Source: Apricaphanius iberus
Lineage: Eukaryota > Chordata > Actinopteri > Cyprinodontiformes > Aphaniidae
DNA length: 64,000 nt
Direction of reading: 5' to 3'
NCBI GenBank assembly: GCA_028564705.1
Contig: JAPXFQ010001393.1
Coordinates: 806,001-870,000 of the forward strand
Part shown: positions 12,060-23,577 of the stretch, piece by piece
How positions within the stretch are numbered: the first letter of the stretch is position 1
Layout: the number at the start of each line of letters is the position of its first letter
The notes under the pieces: generated by a model
Databases searched by the model: none
What the model was told of the DNA's origin: nothing
What the model saw: only the letters and a program-made list of their open reading frames with translations
Translations under genes and position numbers: made by a program

Positions 12060-12560
12060 TCAGGAAGTTTGTTCCAGATAAAAAGGAGCATAGAAACTAA
12101 AAGCTGCTTCTCCATGTTTGGTTCTGGTTCTAGGGATGATCAGTAAACTAGAGATGGAAGACCTGATTGGTCTGGGGGTTGCTATGGTGACAGCAGGTCT
12201 TCAACATACTTCGGTGGTAAACCATTCAATGATTTATAAACTAGTAGGAGTATTTAGAAGTCTATTCTCTGAGCTACAGGGAGCCATTGGAAGACTTAAG
12301 AACTGGGGTGATGTGTTCTACTTTGCTGGTTCTGGTGAGAACACGGGCAGCAGCGTTCTGGATCAGCTGCAGATGTCTCAGTGACTTTTTTGGTAGACCT
12401 GTGAGGACGCTTTTGCAGTAATCAATCTGACTAAGGATGAACGCATGGAGGAGTTTTTCTACATCTCCTTGTGTCATCAGTCCTTTAATCTTAGAAATGT
12501 TCTTCAGGTGATAGAAAGATTACCTTGTTATTGCCTCAACGTGACCCTGGAGGTTCAAGT
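12060..12560 (-). mobile_element. LINE (L2/CR1-like) RT C-terminal fragment
   Basis: On the minus strand the frame at 12274-12477 reads EKLLHAFILSQIDYCKSVL then LQLIQNAAARVLTRT. This is the conserved region just C-terminal to the reverse-transcriptase core in L2/CR1-like elements. The similarity continues up to the HITPVLK block, then breaks. It is a 5'- and 3'-truncated relic, more diverged than the copies at 29.7 and 44.6 kb. Confidence 0.8.
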
Positions 12561-12594
12561 CCAATATTATACCTAGATGTAAACCATTGTGGTG

Positions 12595-12850
12595 AAACAC
12601 ACAGATCTCCCAGAGGACACTGTTCCCATGGTGGCAGCATCATGCTGTGGGGAGCTTATATTTCAGCAGGTAAGAGTTGATGGAAAGATGGATGGAGATG
12701 AATACTGGGCAGCCCTGAAAGAAAACCTGTTAAGAGGCTGTAAAAGGCTTGTGCCTGGGTCAGAAGTTCTCCTTCACCGAGAGGATAAACCCCCTGGACA
12801 TACAGTCAGGAGAGGGTTCAAAAGTTCAGGGCTGCATATACACCCAGAGA
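12595..12850 (+). mobile_element. Tc1/mariner transposase relic
   Basis: The nucleotide phrase GGCAGCATCATGCTGTGGGG encodes the Tc1 GGSIMLWG block. A shifted frame then reads GKMDGDEYWAALKENLL and KPPGHT, matching the region ending in the QDNDPKHTA-type catalytic aspartate motif of Tc1 elements. Several frameshifts are present and the catalytic residues are lost, so the copy is dead. Confidence 0.6.
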
Positions 12851-13502
12851 TGGAAGAGTCTGTAGTAAACAGAGAAAATAGTTTGAATTTAACTGTTTTT
12901 ATCCCAATTGAAGCCCTGCTGCTGAAGTCTTTTTGTGAGCCGCTCCTTCACAGTGAACCTTCTGGTGATCTGCTCTTCAGCTCTAAAGGCCAGAAGCTCC
13001 CAGACTTCTGGGTCACTCCAGTTTAATATCTCAGCTGCTACAGTTTATAAATGTTAATGAACTCCCCAGCTTTAATTTGACATACTGTTGTCAGTCGGGG
13101 CTCAGCGTACATTCAACACATCATTATGAAATCACCCCGTGTGCTGACAAGGCGTTGCGGCTACTTTCATAAACCCAGTGTTTTGGCAATATTATGGTAA
13201 TATTACTACCAAGCATGCCAGCATGAATTCTGCAATATTCCTGTCTCCATGGTGCCCCGATGCGTTCATAAAACTACCACAATATGCCACAACAGTCTGA
13301 CTGTTGAAACAGGCTGAGGCTGTAGTGAAATGGTTTAAAATAAAGCCCATTAAAGTTTTAAGAATGGCCCAGTCAAAGTCCAGGCCTGAATCTAATAAAT
13401 AATCTGTGACAAGATGCGTAAACAGATATTCAGATACTCTACATGCAACCTGACTGAGCAAAATATAAGGAGAAAAATCATCGGTAAAGTTAAGAAACTG
13501 GT

Positions 13503-16500
13503 GGAAACATACAACACCCTGAAACATACGACATCCTGAAACATACGACACCCTGAAACATACGACATCCTGAAACAAACGACACCCTGAAACATACGAC
13601 ATCCTGAAACATACAACATCCTGAAACATACGACATCCTGAAACATATGATATCCTGAAACATACGACATCCTGAAACAAACGACACCCTGAAACATACG
13701 ACATCCTGAAACAAACGACACCCTGAAACATACGACATCCTGAAACATACGACACCCTGAAACATACGACATCCTGAAACATACGACACCCTGAAACATA
13801 CGACATCCTGAAACATACAACACCCTGAAACATACGACATCCTGAAACATATGATATCCTGAAACATACGACACCCTGAAACATACGACACCCTGAAACA
13901 TACGACATCCTGAAACATACGACACCCTGAAACATACGACATCCTGAAACATATGATATCCTGAAACATACGACACCCTGAAACATACGACACCCTGAAA
14001 CATACGACATCCTGAAACAAACGACACCCTGAAACATACGACATCCTGAAACATACAACACCCTGAAACATACGACATCCTGAAACATATGATATCCTGA
14101 AACATACGACATCCTGAAACATACGCACCCTGAAAACAATCCTGAAACATACGACACCCTGAAACATACGACTCCTGAAACATATGAATCCTGAAACATA
14201 CGACACCCTGAAACATACGACACCCTGAAACATACGACATCCTGAAACATACGACACCCTGAAACATACACACCAAACAACCCTGAAACATAGAACCTGA
14301 AACATACGACATCCTGAAACATACGACATCCTGAAACATACGACATCCTGAAACATACGACATCCTGAAACATACGACACCCTGAAACATACGACATCCT
14401 GAAACATACGACACCCTGAAACATACGACATCCTGAAACATACGACATCCTGAAACATACGACACCCTGAAACATACGACACCCTGAAACATACGACATC
14501 CTGAAACATACGACACCCTGAAACATACGACATCCTGAAACATACGACATCCTGAAACATACGACACCCTGAAACATACGACATCCTGAAACATACGACA
14601 TCCTGAAACATACGACACCCTGAAACATACGACACCCTGAAACATACGACATCCTGAAACATACGACATCCTGAAACATACGACATCCTGAAACATACGA
14701 CCTGAAACATACGACACCCTGAAACATACGACATCCTGAAACATACGACACCCTGAAACATACGACATCCTGAAACATACGACATCCTGAAACATACGAC
14801 ACCCTGAAACATACGACATCCTGAAACATACGACATCCTGAAACATACGACATCCTGAAACATACGACACCCTGAAACATACGACACCCTGAAACATACG
14901 ACATCCTGAAACATACGACACCCTGAAACATACGACATCCTGAAACATACGACCTGAAACATACGACACCCTGAAACATACGACATCCTGAAACATACGA
15001 CACCCTGAAACATACGACATCCTGAAACATACGACATCCTGAAACATACGACACCCTGAAACATACGACATCCTGAAACATACGACATCCTGAAACATAC
15101 GACACCCTGAAACATACGACATCCTGAAACATACGACACCCTGAAACATACGACATCCTGAAACATACGACACCCTGAAACATACGACATCCTGAAACAT
15201 ACGATATCCTGAAACATACGACACCCTGAAACATACGACATCCTGAAACATACGACATCCTGAAACATACGACACCCTGAAACATACGACATCCTGAAAC
15301 ATACGACACCCTGAAACATACGACATCCTGAAACATACGACATCCTGAAACATACGACATCCTGAAACATACGACACCCTGAAACATACGACACCCTGAA
15401 ACATACGACATCCTGAAACATACGACATCCTGAAACATACGACATCCTGAAACATACAACATCCTGAAACATACGACACCCTGAAACATACGACACCCTG
15501 AAACATACGACACCCTGAAACATACGACATCCTGAAACATACGACACCCTGAAACATACGACATCCTGAAACATACGACATCCTGAAACATACGACACCC
15601 TGAAACATACGACATCCTGAAACATATGATATCCTGAAACATACGACACCCTGAAACATACGACACCCTGAAACATACGACATCCTGAAACAAACGACAC
15701 CCTGAAACATACGACATCCTGAAACATACGACACCCTGAAACATACGACATCCTGAAACATATGATATCCTGAAACATACGACATCCTGAAACATACGAC
15801 ACCCTGAAACATACGACATCCTGAAACATACGACACCCTGAAACATACGACATCCTGAAACATATGATATCCTGAAACATACGACACCCTGAAACATACG
15901 ACACCCTGAAACATACGACATCCTGAAACATATGATATCCTGAAACATACGACATCCTGAAACATACGACACCCTGAAACATACGACACCCTGAAACATA
16001 CGACATCCTGAAACATACGACACCCTGAAACATACGACATCCTGAAACATACGACATCCTGAAACATACGACACCCTGAAACATACGACACCCTGAAACA
16101 TACGACATCCTGAAACATACGACACCCTGAAACATACGACATCCTGAAACATACGACACCTGAAACATACGACATCCTGAAACATACAACATGAAACATA
16201 CGACATCCTGAAACATACGACATCCTGAAACATACGACACCCTGAAACATACGACACCCTGAAACATACGACCCCTGAAACATACGACATCCTGAAACAT
16301 ACGACACCCTGAAACATACGCATCCTGAAACATACGACACCCTGAAACATACGACAACCCTGAAACATACACACCCTGAAACATACGACATCCTGAAACA
16401 TACGACACCCTGAAACATACGACATCCTGAAACAAAATACGAATCCTGAAACCGACATCCTGAAACATACGACACCCTGAAACATACGACATCCTGAAAC

Positions 16501-17901
16501 ATACGACACCCTGAAACATACGACATCCTGAAACATAAGACATCCTGAAACATGACATCCTGAAACATACGACATCCTGAAACATACGACACCCTGAAAC
16601 ATACGACATCCTGAAACATACGACACCCTGAAACATACGACATCCTTCCTGAAACATACGACATCCTGAAACATACGACACCCTGAAACATACGACATCC
16701 TGAAACATACGACACCCTGAAACATACGACACCCTGAAACATACGACATCCTGAAACATACGACATCCTGAAACATATGATATCCTGAAACATACGACAC
16801 CCTGAAACATACGACACCCTGAAACATACGACATCCTGAAACATACGACATCCTGAAACATACGACATCCTGAAACATACGACCCTGAAACATCGACACC
16901 CTGAAACATACGACATCCTGAAACATACGACACCCTGAAACATACGACATCCTGAAACATACGACATCCTGAAACATACGACACCCTGAAACATACGACA
17001 TCCTGAAACATACGACACCTGAAACATATGACACCCTGAAACATACGACACCCTGAAACATACGACACCCTGAAACATACGACATCCTGAAACATACAAC
17101 ATCCTGAAACATACGACATCCTGAAACAAACGAATCCCTGAAACATACGACACCCTGAAACATACGACATCCTGAAACATACGACACCCTGAAACATACG
17201 ACATCCTGAAACATACAACATCCTGAAACATACGACACCCTGAAACATACGACATCCTGAAACAAACGACAACCTGAAACATAAGACATCCTGAAACATA
17301 CGACACCCTGAAACATACGACACCCTGAAACATACGACATCCTGAAACATACGACATCCTGAAACATACGACATCCTGAAACATACGAATCCCTGAAACA
17401 TACGACACCCTGAAACATACGAATCCTGAAACATACGACACCTGAAACAACGACATCCTGAAACATACGACATCCTGAAACATACGACACCTTCGAAGTA
17501 CGACACCCTGAAACATACGACACCCTGAAACATACGACATCCTGAAACATACGACATCCTGAAACATACGACATCCTGAAACATACGACATCCTGAAACA
17601 TACGACACCCTGAAACATACGACATCCTGAAACATACGACACCCTGAAACATACGACATCCTGAAACATACAACATCCTGAAACATACAACACCCTGAAA
17701 CATACGACATCCTGAAACAAACGACAACCTGAAACATATGACACCCTGAAACATACGACACCCTGAAACATACGACACCCTGAAACATACGACATCCTGA
17801 AACATACAACATCCTGAAACATACGACATCCTGAAACAAACGAATCCCTGAAACATGCGACACCCTGAAACATACGAATCCCTGAAACAAACGAATCCCT
17901 G
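13503..17901. repeat. 17-bp minisatellite array, about 260 copies (4.4 kb)
   Basis: Tandem copies of CCTGAAACATACGACAT, with a common sister type ending ACAC, run without interruption. Minor variants include ATATGATAT (several places from 13.6 kb to 16.8 kb), AAACGAC and ATACAAC. Small indels cluster near 14.1-14.3, 16.2-16.5 and 17.1-17.5 kb. Because 17 is not a multiple of three, each frame reads every phase of the unit. The minus strand of the unit has no stop in any phase, so all three minus frames stay open for about 1500 codons as a 17-residue peptide repeat. The plus strand carries TGA in each unit. Nothing suggests translation. It ends about 440 bp upstream of a cnih3 exon. Confidence 0.97.
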
Positions 17902-18343
17902 CATTGATTATTAAATCGAAAGAGGATAGCAAAGCATGCAACGCTTTACAGATTTGTGTTTGTAGAAACATTTGGAAAGACATGGTGGTCTGCCACATAG
18001 TTACCCAATGAATTCATTGAAGTTCATAATTATAATGTGTCTAAAGGTGAAAGCTGTAGAGTTGATAGAGTTGTCAATATAAAACTGAGCTCAGGTTCAG
18101 CATCATTTTCAGTTTAAGGGTGGAGCAGTTATTGAGCTAAGACTCTGCTTTACTAAAAACGCTTGGGCCTTGCACAGACATACAACTCATTAAGTTCCCT
18201 TCATTAGCCTGGCTCTTGTCTAAAAAGAAGGACACAGTTTGGTGAATGAATCCTTGCTGCAGTCCATTGGCTATACTGATGTACTTCTCCCATCTCCTCC
18301 CCCATTACACCACTCATCACTTGTTTCCTTCCTTTTCCTGTAG

Positions 18344-18412
18344 ATAACAGCTTTTGATGAGCTCCAGGCTGACTTTAAGGTGCCGATCGATCAAGGCAAT
18401 CCACTCCATGCG
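18344..18412 (+). CDS. cnih3: Cornichon family AMPA-receptor auxiliary protein, internal exon (partial gene)
   Basis: Cornichon proteins are small (about 160 aa) multi-pass membrane proteins that export cargo from the ER; vertebrate CNIH2/3 also bind AMPA receptors and slow their gating. This 69-nt exon follows a good acceptor (TTTTCCTGTAG) and ends at a GTAGGT donor. It encodes 23 residues, ITAFDELQADFK then VPIDQGNPLHA, matching the family block IIAFDEL..DFK.PIDQ.NP..A just after the first membrane helix. Both ends are phase 0. The I-to-T change at residue 2 of the exon is unusual. The preceding exon (start methionine and first helix) was not found, so it lies in unrecognised sequence or outside the window. 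CNIH3 is preferred over CNIH2 because of the HA ending and the next exon. Confidence 0.85.
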
Positions 18413-18666
18413 GTAGGTGTTTATTCCTTTGTCATTTTTATTCACCCACATTCGCATCACTGTGGATTTAAGTGAAGATAGAAGTTAGCTGTATTATGTC
18501 AGACAAGGTGTCTATTGAAAAGAAGAAAAATCCTAAATGGTTTTTTTTTGGGGGGGTTATTTAAAAAAATAAATACTTTTATTGGGATCAAAAAAGTATT
18601 TTTGAATTGAATTTGAATTGAATTAAATTTATTTAACAGCACATTTCTAGAAGCACACAAATATTT

Positions 18667-18750
18667 CTAAAAAATAACAATCTCCCGTCCATCAGACGAA
18701 TACATCAATGCCTGGTACTGTTTGGCTGCTTCTTTCAGAACCTCTTCCCC
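18667..18750 (-). CDS. Possible terminal exon of an unidentified minus-strand gene
   Basis: On the minus strand a strong acceptor (CTTTTTGTCTTTGCAG) precedes an 84-nt open segment, GEEVLKEAAKQYQALMYS then SDGREIVIF and TAG. The composition looks coding (amphipathic, Glu/Lys/Ala-rich), unlike the neighbourhood. I do not recognise the protein. Possible upstream exons near 20.4, 21.4 and 22.2 kb have splice-like borders but no convincing shared frame. If real, it lies antisense within the cnih3 intron. It may equally be an old pseudogene exon or chance. Confidence 0.25.
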   Translation of the reverse strand, partial: GEEVLKEAAKQYQALMYSSDGREIVIF

Positions 18751-21074
18751 CTGCAAAGACAAAAAGAATACATTCAAGTAGTTAAGAAACATCCAGCTTA
18801 AAAACATTTTAAGAACAGAGGGGATATTAGGTTGTAACAGCAGCAAAATGACAACACTATGTAATAAAGAAGCAGAATCTGTTGGACAGATATGATTTAT
18901 TGATGATTTTATTATTATTATTGAATCTATTCTAAACAAGGTCATGGACTTTTGGCTAAACATAAGTGAAGCCGCCATCTTTATCTCTTGCTGCAAGTTT
19001 TTAGTTTAAGAATGTTGAAGGTTCAAGTGGAACATTTGAAATGCTCTGTGGTTGGGTTATTAAACCAGACCATTCTTTACACCATCCTCCTGCATCCGAA
19101 CCTCTGTGAAGTTCTTGGTTACGTTTTATTTTTCATGTCGTTTACCTGCATCTGTGGGGAAAGTATTTTATGTTTGAGGTAAAGATTAGAGCTTCAGTAA
19201 CCTCCAGCGGCATCAAGATGGATTTGCTGAAATACTCTATGTCTTATTGAGGAGTCATTTCCTTCTGATGATGGAAATGATGGACACAGCAAAACTTTAT
19301 TTTAGACATTCTGTTATTGCCTCTTAGCCATTGTTCTGAAAGCATTAGATTTTCTGCTTTTGTTAGCTTTATCTGCTCATTATTTTAGCTCCCCGATCAA
19401 AATTATTACTTTTATTTCTATAAAAATCATCTTGCGAATCCCACAAATATGTATTGCTTCAAATGTTCGTGAGCCGCTTAAGGTTTGTTTATATCTTAGA
19501 AACTGTCTTGAAACTATCAGGGGAGGTTGGGGTAAACATGTAGGTATGGTTGCCCTGTCTGGACAAGCTTTTCCCTAATACATTTTTATTTTATTTTTGA
19601 GATTCCACAATCTAAATTATTCTTGTTTCATTATGATGGGCTTTTACTAACTCATTTGGTGCTTATTAATGCATCACAAAGCACCAGCAGTTGGTCTGAA
19701 GGTGACTTTGACTTAGGAGGTCTGGACGGAGCAGTTGTTCTGGACTAATGACTTCTAGATGTCCTTGGGGATGATCAGAAAAAGGAGGGCAAAAAGAGGC
19801 AGGTAGACAGACAGAGGAAGACCGGCTGGAGAAGGATTTTTGAAGATGCAAAGAGTAAAGTCGTCAGCTTGAAAGGTATTTTAAAAGTCTGACAGCATGG
19901 GAAGACAGATTTTTCCCACTCAGAGGCACTTTTATATTTTGTCATATTTGCATATCATTATGCAATAGAGAAGGCATCAAAGAATCCTGCAGGGGAAACG
20001 GGTACAAAAGGTTTCATCTAATTTCCCCTTGCTTGAGCAGTTATTTTCCTCCATCTCTAAAGCGTTCTGAACCCCTCCTTTCCTGTTCCTCACATGATGC
20101 ACATCACTGGAGTCAAATGAAGACGTGGCTCCAAACTGTTAGATTTAGTGTCAAATATGCTTCTGTGTTACTTTTACTCATATGTTCAGAAAAACCTAAA
20201 ATGTTTAAGGAATGAACAAAACTAATGATGATAAATCAGTCCAGACTGAACGTCTCAAACATTTATGTGATATAATATATTAGGAAATGTGAAATACACA
20301 ATGTTTTTCTTACTAATTTTGGTTTAAAAGGTTTATTGCAATAGAACAGTGATCTTTTTGAATTACTTGATATATAACATACTTGTTGTGCTACATGGTG
20401 GCACTGATGACCAATGGTGCTGCAAGGGTCTCCTGGGCCCCAAGGGGGTCCTAAAATGAAATAGCTGTAGATCTGGTGGGGATAGATGATGCTGTGTCCG
20501 AGGATACTGCCAGAGCTAAAATAGACGAAAAAGAGATACAGCACATTCTTACAGATGACCTTGGAGGCTACAGTGTGTGTTGTACATTTAATCTGAAGTA
20601 TCCTAAGACATACATATGCACACCTGAACTGGATGTGGATGCTGACTGAGCATAAAGCAAACATAATAAGTCTAAGAGATGGCATATTATATCACAGGTC
20701 ATCTTTAAAGGTTCAAACGCAGAGAGTGTAATTAATATTTACTTACAGCTTTCATTGTCAGGCTATGGAGAGAGTTTAGTAACATCTTTATTTAATGTTG
20801 TAAGAAATCTTAAACAAAATTATAGAAGTATATAAACAGCAACATATTAATGGTCATATATTTAATTTGTTTGAAACACTTGCAACAGTATTTTAAGATA
20901 TTGTCAAAACAGCTGATTAGTAATGTAAATACGTCTGCATAATGGAAAAACATATTCTTATAACTACAAAACCATATCACCTACTGTACCAGCTACTGTA
21001 CAACAACATAGTAGGCCTATATAGCCACAACTGCTCATGTAGTTGTTCAATAGTACAAATTGTATGCTGTTCTA

Positions 21075-21075
21075 T

Positions 21076-21131
<56 letters not shown>

Positions 21132-21155
21132 TCCTTCTTTCCTTCTTTCTTTCTT
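21075..21155. repeat. (CTTT)n microsatellite
   Basis: About 20 tetranucleotide units with CCTT interruptions at the distal end; one strand is pure pyrimidine. Confidence 0.95.
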
Positions 21156-22556
21156 GTCGCTGCTCATGTTTAGTAACTTATGAACAAAGAGGGACGGACC
21201 TATCACTGACCATCAGATGACCAACAGTGCTGTCAAAGGAAAACCTTTCACTGTCTCACTACCATTGTGTTTCTGACATGGCTCAGTCTGTCAGCGCTCT
21301 GAGGGCCCCCTGGTGGTTGCCCTGCCTATTGGCATGCAGCGCTGCTGATGACAGTACTCTTCAGTGTGGAAGTTGTCCCTATGGATAGACCCAACGGTAG
21401 CTTGTTCCACATGGTTCAGGTCTTCTTCATATTGATACATGTCTGCAGGTTTTTCAGGCTGGGAAATAGGAAGACAGAGTGACACTTTAAGCAGACAACA
21501 GGAGACCTTGAAGGGATAACAGACAAGTTACTGTTTTATATGTTTGAGCTTTGAACTCCACTCTGTTAAGGAACATACTTCATTTGGAAATGGTAGTAAA
21601 CAGAAGCATCTGTTTTTCCTTGGAAACATTAGAGACTGCTATTTTAGTAACGCTAGAGACACTAACTGCACTAATGACACATACCTTAACATTCCTTCTG
21701 CTCCTAATATTGATAATTTAAACCTCTATTGCTGGCAAAGCTAGAAAAAAATGTCTGTCCTCATCATATCTTCTTAGTTTATACTAATTAGGAATCATGA
21801 ATACACATTTCTTATTTTTGGAGAACCAATAAGTCTTTGGAATAAGGATTGTTTCATGTGGATGGTTCCTAATGTTTTCACAAAGTTGATAGCCTTCTCA
21901 ACTTTTACAAAACCAAACCAAACAGAGACATTGTCCATTTTCTCCCTTAAAATATTAAAAACGAAAACAATAAGAGCTGATAAATAGCTCACTATGTGTA
22001 GTTTGCTTTAATATTGTAAAACTTATCTACCTCATTTTTTTGAGCCAAAGTTCTTTAAAACTTTACAGAAAGGTTTAAAGTAGATCTGTCTGCACAGTTA
22101 TCTATAATATGTTGCATTTTAAAACTAGTAAACTCTTCACACAGGTTTATTGTAGGTTTCTTTGCTGCTGAGCTAGCCTCCTGTTTGCGTTTTGGTACTC
22201 ACAACCTCTTTGTTGGCAGTGGACACAATCAGCGCTGTAATCTGTTTCTGTGCAGAACTCTACAAAATAAGGGTTTCAGCTCACAGGCTTTGATGCCTGG
22301 AAAGGGTTCAATAGAGGACAAGGGAGAACAATAACCAGTTCATACTCTGCATCATTCTACACTCTGTTGGTTGCTTTCCTAAAGTATTGTGTAGAGCTTA
22401 GCTATACAGACTGTGTGAAAGCAAAATCTTATCTCTGTAATCTGCACCCCACCACTTTCTGATACGGTGAAAGGAAGACTTTACCAGTGTAATGTAGAGA
22501 AACAGTCAATCAGTTAGAGATAATCCTGATTTCAACTCATTATTTAAACAGGTCTA

Positions 22557-23577
22557 TTCAGTGGTTCTGGAGAGGAGGGTCTGACGGATAGTCGAACCTC
22601 GGATTCAGGAGGAACAATGCGGTTTTCGTCCTGGCCGTGGAACACTGGACCAGCTCTACACCCTCAGCAGGGTCCTGGAGGGTGCTTGAGAGTCCACCCA
22701 ACCGGTCTACATGTGTTTTGTGGACTTGGAGAAGGCGTTCGACCGTGTCCCTCGGGGTGTCCTGTGGGGGGTCCTCCGGGAGTATGGGGTACCGGGCCTT
22801 TGATAAGGGCTGTTAGGTCCCTGTATGACCGGTGTCACAGTTTGGTTTGCATTGCCAGCAGTAAGTCAGATTTGTTTCCAGTGAGAGTTGGACTCTGCCA
22901 AGGTTGCCCTTTGGCACCGATCCTGTTCATAACATTTATGGACAGGGTTTCTAGGCGCAGCCAAGGTGTTGAGGGGATCCGCTTTGCTGGCCTCAGGATC
23001 GGGTCTCTGATTTTCACAGATGATGTGGTCCTGTTGGCCCTATTCGGAACGTGATCTACAGCTTTTGCTGGAGCGGTTTGCAGCCGAGTGTGAAGCGGCT
23101 GGGATGAGGATCAGCACCTCCAAATCCGAGACCAGAATCTTGAGCCAGAAAAGGATAGGGTGCCTTCTTCGGGTTGGGGATGGGGTCCTTCCTCAAGTGG
23201 AGGAGTTTAGGTATCTGGGGGACTTGTTCACGAATGAGGGAAAAGTGGAGCGGGAGATCGATGGACGTTTTAGTAAGGCGTCTGCAGTTATGCGGCCGCT
23301 GTACAGGTCTGTTGAAGAGAGGTGAAGAGAGAGTTGGTGAGACACCTGGTGAGGTGTTCCAGGCACGTCCCACCGGGAGGAGGCACAGAGGACGACCCAG
23401 GACTCGCTGGAGGGACTATGCCTCCCGGCTTGCCAGGGAGCGCCTCGGGATTCCTCCTGAGGAGCTGGCCCAAGTAGGCGCGGAGAAGGAAGTCGGGGTC
23501 TCCCTGCTTAAGCTACTGCCCCCGCAACCGGACCCCGGATAAGTGGAAGAAGATGGATGATTGGATGGATGGGCTAT
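22557..23577 (+). mobile_element. 5'-truncated, frameshifted non-LTR retrotransposon (LINE)
   Basis: This is the 3' part of a reverse-transcriptase ORF. Its blocks are VDLEKAFDRVP (motif A region, near 22723), GLCQGCPLAPILFITFMDRV, IFTDDVVLLA (catalytic core FTDD, near 23013) and LRVGDGVLPQVEEFRYLG. The blocks lie in different frames, with breaks near 22800 and 23045, so no continuous protein exists. The 3' end has the DPG stop and a GATGGATG tail. It belongs to a common fish LINE group distinct from the 44.6-kb element; I would not name the clade. It lies in the cnih3 intron. Confidence 0.88.

Noticed and set aside
13192..17998. Three minus-strand open frames of 1493-1570 codons with a 17-residue repeat
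   Set aside because: They are the stop-free reading of a 17-bp minisatellite in every phase. All three frames code the same peptide cycle, which a real gene would not. The short non-repeat ends match nothing I know.
20391..20540. Splice-flanked minus-strand segment containing SGSILGHSIIYPHQ
   Set aside because: It includes a GGGCCCCAAGGGGG-type phrase shared with dispersed repeats in this window and has no recognised protein match.
21291..21485. Minus-strand frame EKPADMYQYEEDLNHVEQAT after an acceptor
   Set aside because: It looks somewhat coding, but no donor or linking exon gives a consistent frame and I recognise no protein.
22203..22259. Exon-like 57-nt minus-strand segment with GTGAGT donor
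   Set aside because: Two frames are equally plausible and neither joins convincingly to a neighbour. Left as a weak possibility only.
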